Below, in pieces: positions 29,818 to 37,888 of a stretch of 62,105 nt of DNA (the first letter of the stretch is position 1; each line of letters starts with the position of its first letter). A model generated the notes under the pieces. It had not been told where the DNA came from and did no database searches. It saw only the letters and a list, made by a program, of their open reading frames with translations. Source of the DNA: Actinomycetota bacterium (GTDB taxonomy: Bacteria; Actinomycetota; Actinomycetes; Streptosporangiales; Streptosporangiaceae); NCBI GenBank assembly GCA_003168215.1, contig PMSW01000041.1:1-62105 (forward strand). Reading direction: 5' to 3'. A program made the translations under genes and the position numbers.

Positions 29818-30752
29818 GGGCGCCGCCCGGCGAAGGCGGCGGCCACGCCGGCCACCAGCAGGGCAGCCGCTCCCCCGGCCCATTTCCACATGGCGGGCAG
29901 GTCCTTCGTCGTCACGACCGGATTCGGCGGCAGGCCGTAGACCTCGGGCTCATCGAGCAGCAGGAAGAACGCGCCCGCGCCGCCGATGCCGTCGTCCGGG
30001 TCGGCCCCGTACAGCCTGGCGTCGGTGACGCCGCTGGCATGCAGCTCCTGCACCCGGGCGGCGGCAGTAACCCGCAGCTCATCCAGCGGGCCGAACTGGA
30101 TCGAGTCAGTGGGGCAGGCCTTCGCGCAGGCAGGCTCCATCCCGCCGCGCAGCCGGTCGTAGCACATGGTGCACTTCCAGGCCCGGCCGTCATCCTCCCG
30201 CCGGTCGATGACACCGAACGGGCAGGCGGACACGCAGTAGGCGCAGCCATTGCAGACGTCCGACTGCACGATCACGGTGCCGAACTCGGTGCGCACCAGC
30301 GCGCCGGTCGGGCACACGTCCAGGCACGCCGCATGGGTGCAGTGCTTGCACACGTCGGAGGCCATCAGCCAGCGGGTGGCGGGCGCCACGCTGTCCGGCG
30401 AGGCCAGGCCGGCCAGGGCCGGCCCGAGCACGTCGGCCGGCGAGAGCCCGCCGGCGGCGGGCGCGCCGGCATCCAGCGGCCCCTGCTCGATGAAGGCGAC
30501 ATGCCGCCAGCTGCTGGCGCCGAGCGCGCTGGTGTTGTCGTAGGACTCGCCGGACAGCTTCAGCACGCCCGCGTCCGGGTCGGGCAGCGCGTTCCACTCC
30601 TTGCAGGCCACCTCGCAGGCCTTGCAGCCGATGCACACGCTGGTGTCGGTGAAGAAGCCGACCCGCGGCGGGTGCTCCGCGTAGCCGGCCTCGCCGGACA
30701 CATCATCGAGCCTGCCGTACAGGCGGCTGGCGACGGACGCCTGATGCTTCAC
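29814..30752 (-). CDS. fdhB: Formate dehydrogenase iron-sulfur subunit
   Basis: A 312-residue electron-transfer subunit with four [4Fe-4S] motifs: CIGCKACEVAC (about residue 40), CKHCTHAACLDVC, CNGCAYCVSAC and CTMCYDRLRGGMEPACAKAC. This is the FdnH/FdoH-type arrangement. A single C-terminal hydrophobic helix (MWKWAGGAAALLVAGVAAAF) should tether it to the membrane. There is no signal peptide. Its start overlaps the fdhA stop by four bases (ATGA), and its stop overlaps the NrfD-like start, so the three subunits are translationally coupled. Confidence 0.93.
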   Translation of the reverse strand: MKHQASVASRLYGRLDDVSGEAGYAEHPPRVGFFTDTSVCIGCKACEVACKEWNALPDPDAGVLKLSGESYDNTSALGASSWRHVAFIEQGPLDAGAPAAGGLSPADVLGPALAGLASPDSVAPATRWLMASDVCKHCTHAACLDVCPTGALVRTEFGTVIVQSDVCNGCAYCVSACPFGVIDRREDDGRAWKCTMCYDRLRGGMEPACAKACPTDSIQFGPLDELRVTAAARVQELHASGVTDARLYGADPDDGIGGAGAFFLLLDEPEVYGLPPNPVVTTKDLPAMWKWAGGAAALLVAGVAAAFAGRRP

Positions 30753-33700
30753 CGGTCCTCCTCCAGGCCGGCCTCGCGCCGGTACCGCATGACCAGGTCG
30801 GTGAGCGCGGGACCGCGCGGCCGCCGGCCAGGCTTGACGTCGCAGGTCGCGACCTTGCTCTCCTGGATGAACACGTTCGGGTCCACGACGAACGGCAGCA
30901 GGTCGTTAACCGTGTCGCCGGTCACCATTCCCTCGCTGCCCCAGTGGTAGGGCAGCCCTATCTGGTGTATCACGCCCTCGCCCGGGATCCGCAGCGGCCG
31001 GACCCGGCGGGTGACGAGGACCCGCGCCTCGATCGCGGCCCGGGCCGTGATAATCGTCGCCCAGCCCCCGTTCTCCAGGCCGCGCAGCGCCGCCAGCGAT
31101 GGCGAGACCTCGCAGAACAGCTCGGGCTGCAGCTCGGCCAGCCGGGACAGGGTGCGGCTCATCCCGCCCGCCGTATGGTGCTCGGTGAGCCGGTAGGTCG
31201 TCACCACGAACGGGTAGACCGCGGCCCCGCCGAGCTGGTTATGAGTGGCCGGGTGGTCCGGGTACGACTTGGCGACCGGGCTGTCGTCCTGCTTGTACAG
31301 GGCGTTCACCAGCGGCGATTCGGCGGGCTCGTAATGCGTGGGCAGCGGGCCGTCGGCCAGGCCGGCGGAGACGAACAGCGCGCCCTTGCCGTCGCGCTGC
31401 ATGATGAACGGGTCGGCCCCGCCGAGCGCGGCCGGGCCGGCGGCACCGGGTTCCGGGACGAAGTCCGGCGGCTTCCCGCGCTCGAAGTCCGGCACGTCGT
31501 GGCCGGTCCACTGGCCGGCCTCGGCATCCCACCAGACGTAGGCCTTCGCCTCGCTCCACGGCCGCCCGGCCGGGTCCGCCGAGGCCCGGTTGTACAGGAT
31601 CCGCCGGTTGGCCGGCCACGCCCAGCCCCACTCCGGCGCGACCCACGACTGCTCGGTATGCGGCCGGCGCCGGGCGGTCTGGTTGACTCCCCCGGCGAAG
31701 CAGCCGGAGTAGATCCAGCAGCCGCAGGCGGTGGAGCCGTCGCCCTTCAGCTCGGCGAAGCCGCTGAGCAGGCGGCCGTCCGGCCCGCGGCCGTTGACCT
31801 CCTGCAGCACTGCCTCGGCTGCGGGCTCTGCCTCCTCGCCGCTCTCCGGGTACTCCCAGGTCAGGTTCAGCAGGCCGCGGTCCCGCGCCGCGGTGGAACC
31901 GGCCAGCCTGGCGCGGATCCGCTTGCCCAGGTGATACGCGAACCACAGGTCGCTGCGGGCATCGGCAGGCGGATCCAGCGCCTTGTGATGCCATTGCAGC
32001 ATCCGCTGGGTGTTCGTGAAAGTCCCGCCCTTCTCCACGTGCGAGGCGGCGGGAATGAAGAAGACCTCGGTGCCGATCTGGTCGGTGCGCAGCTCCCCGG
32101 TGGCGATCTCCGGGCTGTTCTTCCAGAATGCCGCGCTCTCGATGACGGTGAGGTCGCGCACCACCAGCCAGCTCAGCTTCGCCATCGCCAGCCGCTGCAG
32201 CCGGGCGCCCGCGGACCCCACCGCCGGGTTCTGCCCCCACAGGAAATAGCCCTTGATCTTGCCCTCGATCATGTCCAGGACAGTCCGGTAGGTGCCGTGG
32301 TCACCGGAGATCCGCGGCAGCGCGCCGAAGCAGAAGTCGTTCTCGGCGGTCGCCGCGTCGCCGAACCACGCCTTGAGCAGGCTGACCAGGTAGGACCGCT
32401 TGTTCCCCCAGAACCCGGTGTCCGGGATCCTGGTCAGGTAGCGCTCCAGGCTGACGTCGTCCGGCCGCGGCATCGGCAGGTAGCCGGGCAGCAGGTCGAA
32501 CAGGGTGGGGATGTCGGTGGACCCCTGGATGCTGGCGTGCCCGCGCAGCGCCAGGATGCCGCCGCCCGGCCTGCCCATGTTGCCGAGCAGCAGCTGCAGG
32601 ATGGCCGCCGTCCGGATGTGCTGCACGCCGGTGGTGTGCTGGGTCCAGCCGACCGCGTAGACCCACGCCGTGGTGCGCTCCCTGCCGCTGCAGCTGACCA
32701 GCGTGGCGGCAATCCGGCTGAAATCCTGCGGGGAGATCCCGCAGGCCCGCTGCACCCGCTCGGGGGTATAGCGGGCGAAGTGCCGCTTCAGCACCTGGAA
32801 CACGCAGCGCGGATGGCTGAGAGTCAGATCGCGCTCGCCGGTCGGCCGCCAGGTCGCGTTGTCGTAACTGCGGGTGGCGGGATCGTAGCCGGAGAAAAGC
32901 CCGGCGCCATCCTCGGCGTCGACGTACTCCTCGGGCAGGATGTCGGCCGCATTGGTGTAGGCGGTGACGTACTCGCGGAACTCGTGCCCGCCGGACAGCA
33001 CATGGTTGATCAGCGCGCCGAGGAAGACGACGTCGCCGCCTACCCTGTTCGGCACGTGCAGGTCCGCGAGCGCGCTGGTCCTGGTGAACCGCGGGTCCAC
33101 GTGGATGATGGTCGCGCCGCGCCGCTTGGCCTCGACGACCCACTGGAACGCGACCGGGTGGCATTCCGCCATGTTCGACCCGGCGATCACGATGCAGTCA
33201 GAGTTCACCAGGTCGCGGGGGAACGTGGTGGCGCCGCCGCGGCCGAAGCTGGTCCCCAGACCGGGGACGGTGGCGGAGTGTCAAATCCGGGCCTGGTTCT
33301 CGATCTGGATGGCGCCCATCGCCGTCCAGAGCTTCTTGATGAGGTAGTTCTCCTCGTTGTCCAGCGTCGCGCCGCCGAGGCTGGCGAAACCCATCGTGCG
33401 GGCGACCCGCTTGCCCTGCCAGGTCTCCTGCCAGGTCTGCTCGCGGGCGGCGACCACCCGGTCGGCGATCATGTCCATCGCCCGGTCCAGGCTGAGCGGC
33501 TCCCACTCCGCCGCGTACGGCCGCCGGTAGAGCACGGTGGTCTGGCGGCCGGGATGGGTGACAAGCTGCTTGCTGGCCGCGCCCTTGGGGCACAGCCGCC
33601 CGCGCGACACCGGCGAGTCCGGGTCGCCCTCGATCTGGGTGACCGCGTCCGTGCCATCGCGCCGGGCCACGTAGACCAGCTGCCCGCAGCCGACCGCGCA

Positions 33701-33859
33701 GTACGGGCAGATGGACGAGACCACCCGGTCGGCGCTCTCGGTCCTCGGCGCCGCCGCCTCGGTGCCCGGCGAGCGCGCCGCCGTGCCGCGGCCAAGCTGG
33801 TCCCGTCCGGTCAGCTGCCGGTAGACCGGCCACTTGCCGAGCCTCCCGCGCGGGTCCAT
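30749..33859 (-). CDS. fdhA: Formate dehydrogenase catalytic subunit, selenocysteine-containing (UGA at 33281-33283)
   Basis: A bis-MGD molybdenum/tungsten enzyme oxidising formate to CO2, 1036 residues if the in-frame TGA is read as selenocysteine. The N-terminal [4Fe-4S] motif is CPYCAVGC plus CPKG (Cys51, 54, 58, 90). The TGA is codon 193 in the context NQARI-U-HSATV, where E. coli FdnG has NQARV-U-HGPTV. Reading frame and homology continue unbroken on both sides, so this is recoding and not a frameshift. ATG 33859 is chosen (a TTG lies 12 bases upstream). The N-terminus lacks a twin-arginine signal, so the active site probably faces the cytoplasm, unlike FdnG. First gene of the fdhA-fdhB-NrfD operon and divergent from fdhD. 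Confidence 0.95.
33245..33283 (-). promoter_or_regulatory. SECIS-like element in fdhA, starting at the UGA codon
   Basis: On the minus strand the UGA is followed by 18 nt and then GGUCU, held by a 6-bp stem GUCCCC/GGGGAC (33252-33268). The classic E. coli fdhF SECIS also has a GGUCU apical loop 18 nt after its UGA. SelB's winged-helix domains would bind this loop. Confidence 0.85.
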
Positions 33860-33927
33860 GGGACTATCCAACCGACATAGCCTCGGCAGGGCAAGACGGG
33901 CACGGCGACTCGGGAGGGCACGGCGCG

Positions 33928-34761
33928 ATGACCGGCAGGACGGCCAGGCGGCGGGTGCTGCGGATCTCGCTGCCCGGCGGCGCCGTGGCGCGGGCGGACC
34001 TGCTCGCGGCCGAGGAGCCGCTCGGGATCCGGATCGGCGGCGAGGCGTTCACGCTGACCATGCGAACACCGGGCGATGACATCGACCTGGCCGCAGGCTT
34101 CCTGGTCAGCGAGGGCGTCATCCGGTCGGCGTCCGACCTGGCCACGATCAGGATCTGCTCCGACGGGGACTGCGATCACGACGACCATGACGCCACGGGC
34201 AACGTCGCCGATGTCACGCTGAGCCCGGGAGCCGGGGTCACGGCGCTGCGCCGCAGGAACTTCCTCACGACCAGCGCCTGCGGCGTCTGCGGCAAGGCAA
34301 GCATCGACGACCTGGCTACCCGTTCTCCCTATGATCTTTTCGCTGACCAGGTGAGCATGACGCCGGCCTTGCTCGCGCAGCTGCCGGACCGGCTCCGCGA
34401 AGCCCAGCGGGTGTTCGACCGCACCGGCGGGCTGCACGCGGCCGGGCTGTTCACGGCCGACGGCGAGCTGCTGACCGTGCGCGAGGACGTGGGCAGGCAC
34501 AACGCGGTGGACAAGGTCGTCGGCTGGGCGCTGCGGGAGGGGCGGCTGCCGCTGGCCGGCTGCGTGCTGCTGGTGAGCGGGCGGGCCTCGTTCGAGCTGG
34601 TGCAGAAGGCAGTGATGGCCGGCCTCCCGGTGCTCGCGGCGGTGTCCGCGCCGTCGTCGCTGGCCGCCGAGCTGGCCGCCGAGTCCGGGCTGACGCTGGT
34701 CGGCTTCCTGCGCGGCGGCTCGATGAACGTGTACACGGCAGCGCAGCGGCTCGGACTATGA
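33928..34761 (+). CDS. fdhD: Formate dehydrogenase accessory sulfurtransferase FdhD
   Basis: A 277-residue protein that moves sulfur from the IscS persulfide to the bis-MGD cofactor, which is essential for formate dehydrogenase activity. The CxxC site is seen in TTSACGVCGKASIDDL, with the GGLHAAGLF and REDVGRHNAVDKVVG blocks and the C-terminal SGRASFELVQKAVMAGLPVLAAVSAPSSLA. A His/Asp-rich loop (DGDCDHDDHDATG) is unusual. ATG 33928 has GGGAGGG upstream. It is divergent from fdhA with a 68-base shared control region. Confidence 0.95.
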   Translation: MTGRTARRRVLRISLPGGAVARADLLAAEEPLGIRIGGEAFTLTMRTPGDDIDLAAGFLVSEGVIRSASDLATIRICSDGDCDHDDHDATGNVADVTLSPGAGVTALRRRNFLTTSACGVCGKASIDDLATRSPYDLFADQVSMTPALLAQLPDRLREAQRVFDRTGGLHAAGLFTADGELLTVREDVGRHNAVDKVVGWALREGRLPLAGCVLLVSGRASFELVQKAVMAGLPVLAAVSAPSSLAAELAAESGLTLVGFLRGGSMNVYTAAQRLGL

Positions 34762-34779
34762 GGGCCGAGCCGCTGCGCT
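34740..34779. terminator. 15-bp hairpin enclosing the fdhD stop codon
   Basis: Arms 34740-34754 and 34765-34779 (AGCGCAGCGGCTCGG and its complement) flank a 10-nt loop that contains the TGA stop of fdhD. It lies between convergent genes and may terminate both; there is no T-run. Confidence 0.6.
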
Positions 34780-34804
34780 CCTGCGCCGCTGCGCTCCTTT
34801 GCGG

Positions 34805-35677
34805 CTACGCGGCGCCGGGTTCGAGCAGGCCGCGGCGGCGGCGGACGGCTCTGTCCGCCGAGGTGAACAGCGTGTCGACCGCGATCCCGATGATCAGGAT
34901 GATGATCAGTATCGACGTGGCGCCCGCGAAGAAGTCCAGATCCTGGTAGTTGTTCTCCAGCACGCCGATCGACGGCTGGCCGATGATCAGCACGAGCAGC
35001 TCGCCCGCCATCAGGCCACGGAAGGCAAACGCCCAGCCCTGCTTCATGCCGGCCACGTAGGCAGGCAGTGATGCGGGCAGGATCAGGTACCGGTACAGGT
35101 TAAAGCCGCGCAGGCCCATGGTCTTGCCGGCCTTCAGCAGCAGCGGCGGCGTGTAGTCCACTCCGGTGATCAGCCCGTTAGCGATCGACGGCGCGGCGCC
35201 GAGCACCATCACGAACAGGATGGCCGGCGTCGTGAGCCCGAAGAGAATGATCGCGAACGGGAACCACACGATCGATGGCATCACCTGCAGGCCGGTGATG
35301 ATCGAGCCCACTCCAGCGCGCAGCGGCGGGACCCTCGCCACCACGGCCCCGACCACCGAGCCGATCACCAGCGCGAGCGCGTATCCGATAGCCGCCCGGC
35401 GCAGCGTGATCCCGACTGCCTGCCACAGCAGCCGGTGATGCATCAGTCCCCAGAGTGTCGGGAACACCACCGTGGGGCCCTTGAGCACGTAGGACTTCCA
35501 GCCGGTGGCGACCACGAGCTGCCACAGGACGATGACAATGGCCACGGCGAGCAGCTTCGGCCAGGCTGCCGCCCATGCCGTCCGGGCGATCCGGCGCGCT
35601 CTGGGCTCCTGCGGCACCCCGCCGAGCTCTAGGTTGTCGAGGCCCTCGATAGCCGACGACTGCGTCTTAATCGCCAT
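34805..35677 (-). CDS. NitT/TauT-type ABC importer permease
   Basis: A 290-residue inner-membrane permease of the SsuC/TauC/NrtB family. It shows about six helices, VATGWKSYVLKGPTVVFPTLWGLM near the start, and the coupling loop PLLLKAGKTMGLRGFNLYRYLILPASLPAYVAGMKQGWAFAFRGLMAGE, the family's EAA motif. It overlaps the ATPase gene by 11 bases. With its binding protein it imports nitrate, sulfonate, cyanate, a thiamine precursor or a similar small organic ion; the ligand is not decidable here. It is convergent with fdhD. Confidence 0.9.
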   Translation of the reverse strand: MAIKTQSSAIEGLDNLELGGVPQEPRARRIARTAWAAAWPKLLAVAIVIVLWQLVVATGWKSYVLKGPTVVFPTLWGLMHHRLLWQAVGITLRRAAIGYALALVIGSVVGAVVARVPPLRAGVGSIITGLQVMPSIVWFPFAIILFGLTTPAILFVMVLGAAPSIANGLITGVDYTPPLLLKAGKTMGLRGFNLYRYLILPASLPAYVAGMKQGWAFAFRGLMAGELLVLIIGQPSIGVLENNYQDLDFFAGATSILIIILIIGIAVDTLFTSADRAVRRRRGLLEPGAA

Positions 35678-36512
35678 GACGCCTCATCTCCTGCCGCAGC
35701 CGGGCGGTCATGGTGCTGGCGAGCTCGGCGACATCGCGGGAATCCTCCGCGCGATCCCCGCCCCTCGGCACGTCGTACTCCTCGATGACCCGGCCGGGCC
35801 GGCTAGACAGGACCACGACGCGGTCGCCGAGCCTGGCGGCCTCGCGCACGTTATGCGTCACGAAGAGCACGGTCAGGGTCCGCTCGGCGCAGATCCGCTC
35901 CAGCTCCTCGTGCAGCAGGTCACGGGTCATCGCGTCCAGCGCGCCGAAGGGCTCGTCCATCAGCAGCACGTCCGCGTCCTGAGCGAGCGCGCGGGCCATC
36001 GCGACCCGCTGCCGCATGCCGCCGGACAGCTCATGCGGGCGCTTGTCCCCGAAGCCGCCCAGGTGCACGGTCTCGAGCAGTTCCTGGGTCTGGGCGCGCC
36101 GCTGCGCCTTCGGCACGCCGCGGGCGCGCAGCGCGAGCTCCACGTTCCGCGCGGCGGTGAGCCACGGGAACAGGGCCGGCTCCTGGAACATCAGGCTGAC
36201 TTTCAGGCCGGCCGTCTCGATCTGGCCGGAGGTCGGCGAGTCCAGGCCCGCCACCAGCGAGAGCAGCGTGCTCTTGCCGCAGCCGGATGCGCCGATCAGG
36301 CAGACGAACTCCCCGGGCGCGACGGACAGGGACACCTTGTCCAGGGCCAGCAGCGCTGCGCGCCCCTGGCCGTAGACCTTGCAGACCTCGGTCAGCCGGA
36401 CCGCGGCGGGCGCGCCGGCCGCCGCGCGGTCGGCCACGATGGTCAGGTTCGGAAAGGCTGACGCCCCCGGAGGTGACTCCGGGGGCGTCAGCCGACCACT
36501 ACTCATGCTCAT
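35667..36512 (-). CDS. NitT/TauT-type ABC importer ATPase
   Basis: A 281-residue ATPase of the SsuB/TauB/NrtD type. Motifs: Walker A GASGCGKST (about residue 73), Q-loop SLMFQEPALFPWLT, signature LSGGMRQRVAMARAL, Walker B DVLLMDEPFGALDAMTRD, and H-loop LFVTHNVREAARLGDRV. The first 25 residues (MSMSSGRLTPPESPPGASAF) are encoded by a perfect 17-bp inverted repeat. The start may therefore be slightly downstream, or the hairpin may temper translation. The ATG overlaps the binding-protein stop (ATGA). Confidence 0.9.
   Translation of the reverse strand: MSMSSGRLTPPESPPGASAFPNLTIVADRAAAGAPAAVRLTEVCKVYGQGRAALLALDKVSLSVAPGEFVCLIGASGCGKSTLLSLVAGLDSPTSGQIETAGLKVSLMFQEPALFPWLTAARNVELALRARGVPKAQRRAQTQELLETVHLGGFGDKRPHELSGGMRQRVAMARALAQDADVLLMDEPFGALDAMTRDLLHEELERICAERTLTVLFVTHNVREAARLGDRVVVLSSRPGRVIEEYDVPRGGDRAEDSRDVAELASTMTARLRQEMRRHGD
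36456..36493. repeat. Perfect 17-bp inverted repeat at the binding-protein/ATPase junction
   Basis: Arms GGCTGACGCCCCCGGAG (36456-36472) and 36477-36493 with a 4-nt loop GTGA. It starts 15 bases after the end of the binding-protein gene on the minus strand and lies within the first codons of the ATPase gene. Its position parallels the hairpin of the oligopeptide importer operon. Confidence 0.75.
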
Positions 36513-37576
36513 GAACTCACCGTGGGTTCCCCTGCCGCTTGCAGCAGTGTGTTGAGCGGACCGAGATCGTAGATGCCCTTCAGGTTGCTGACCGGCGTAA
36601 GCAAGCCGACAGCGACTGCGTGCTGCGCGTCGGTGAGCAGCGAAGACGCAATGGGGTCGTCGGTGAACTTGATCTGGGCGAACGCCGCCGAGAGGATGGC
36701 TGGCTTCAGGCCCTTGCCGAGTATCGAGGTCAGCTCGGCGTTGGCGGCCGTCTCGGCGGCCGTCTTGTTCTGGTTGATGAAGTTGTTCGCGTCAATCTGG
36801 CCCTTGAGCAGGCCGTTGACGGCGCTCGGGTGCGCGGCGAGGAAGGCCTGCGTCACGACCAGGTTGGTGGTGACGAACTGCCCCTTCGGCCACAGGCTGG
36901 CTTCGTTGACCAGGACGTGCCCGCCCGCCGCGACCATCTCGGCGTCGTAGGGAGCGGGCTCCCAGCCGCCGGCCAGCTGGCCGGACTGGAACGCGAGCAC
37001 GGCCGCGGAGTTCGGCGTGGTCGGCTTGATCGGGACGTCTCCGCCGCCGGTCTGCGTGGTGGTCAGGCCGTGCTTCTTCAGCCAGTAGCGCAGCGCCACG
37101 TCCTGGGTGTTGCCGAGCGACGGGGTCGCCAGCGACTGGCCCTTGAGCTGTGCCGCGGTGGTGATGCTCTTCTTGACCACCAGCTCGGCACCGCCGGAGG
37201 CGGCTCCCGAGATGATCTTGATGAGCTTCCCGCCGGACGTCTGCCATGCCTTGATCGCCGGGTTCGGGCCGACGTAAGCCGCGTCCAGCTGGCCAGCCAG
37301 CAGCGCGGTAGCTTCCAGCGTGCCAGTGCTGAACGGCACCAGCTTGAGGGTCACGCTGCTGCCAAGGTCCTTCGTGAAGATGCCCTGCTTCACCCCGACC
37401 AGCGCGGTGGCGTGCGTGATGTTGGTCAGGAATCCAAGCCGCAGGGTCACCGGTGCGGCGGCGGCGGGACTGCTGCTGGAACCGCCAGAACCCGGCGAGC
37501 TGGCCGCGGATGAACCGCACCCAGCCGCCAGAAGAGTGACAGCGGCTACCCCCGCCGCAATAAGCCCTCGCTTCAT
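36509..37576 (-). CDS. NitT/TauT-type substrate-binding lipoprotein
   Basis: A 355-residue extracytoplasmic binding protein. The signal MKRGLIAAGVAAVTLLAAGC gives a lipobox with Cys20, followed by a Ser/Gly linker. The mature part has TLRLGFLTNITHATALVGVKQGIFTKDLG, AYVGPNPAIKAWQTSGGKLIKIISGAASGGAELVVKKS, and SLATPSLGNTQDVALRYWLKKHG, all typical of the sulfonate/nitrate/taurine-binding NMT1-like fold. AAAGGTGG precedes the ATG. It is the first gene of the operon; the AT-rich DNA upstream (37590-37680) should contain the promoter. Confidence 0.92.
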   Translation of the reverse strand: MKRGLIAAGVAAVTLLAAGCGSSAASSPGSGGSSSSPAAAAPVTLRLGFLTNITHATALVGVKQGIFTKDLGSSVTLKLVPFSTGTLEATALLAGQLDAAYVGPNPAIKAWQTSGGKLIKIISGAASGGAELVVKKSITTAAQLKGQSLATPSLGNTQDVALRYWLKKHGLTTTQTGGGDVPIKPTTPNSAAVLAFQSGQLAGGWEPAPYDAEMVAAGGHVLVNEASLWPKGQFVTTNLVVTQAFLAAHPSAVNGLLKGQIDANNFINQNKTAAETAANAELTSILGKGLKPAILSAAFAQIKFTDDPIASSLLTDAQHAVAVGLLTPVSNLKGIYDLGPLNTLLQAAGEPTVSS

Positions 37577-37888
37577 CGTCCACCTTTTCCGATCAAGTTA
37601 ATAGGTATAGAGATTTATATCACAGCCACGAGCTGGATGCACATCGTGGTGAGATCTAATAGCGGTAATAACGGGCATAGGCGGCGAATTTTGCTTCCCC
37701 TCTTCGTCCTGCCCTGCCCGGCTCCCCGGGATTCTCTCCGCTGTCCCTGCCGTCGATACCTGCCCCAGGCCGCAAACTTCTGCAGGCGGCACCCGCGAGC
37801 ACGCGGGCGGGTAGCGTACCGCCAGGATGTGGCCCCGGCCGGAGCCAGACCAGGACGCCGGCCCGGGCCGGCGGCGAGGAGGACGCAG
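37577..37888. other. Gap with divergent promoters for the importer and the GH15 gene
   Basis: The left part (37590-37680) is clearly AT-rich for this genome (AATAGGTATAGAGATTTATA, and TAATAGCGGTAATAACGGG), a likely promoter region for the binding-protein operon. The minus strand shows TATAAA at about 37616-37621 as a -10 candidate. The right part is ordinary GC-rich DNA ahead of the GH15 gene. No gene is supported. Confidence 0.4.

Noticed and set aside
33281-33283. Stop codon splitting fdhA, read as a nonsense mutation or frameshift
   Set aside because: Both flanks stay in the same frame, the position equals the known Sec site, a SECIS-like hairpin follows and selA/selB are present.
30944-33880. 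978-codon plus-strand frame opposite fdhA
   Set aside because: A long antisense open frame due to high third-position GC. It is compositionally abnormal and lacks motifs. That it crosses the UGA site only reflects the strand.
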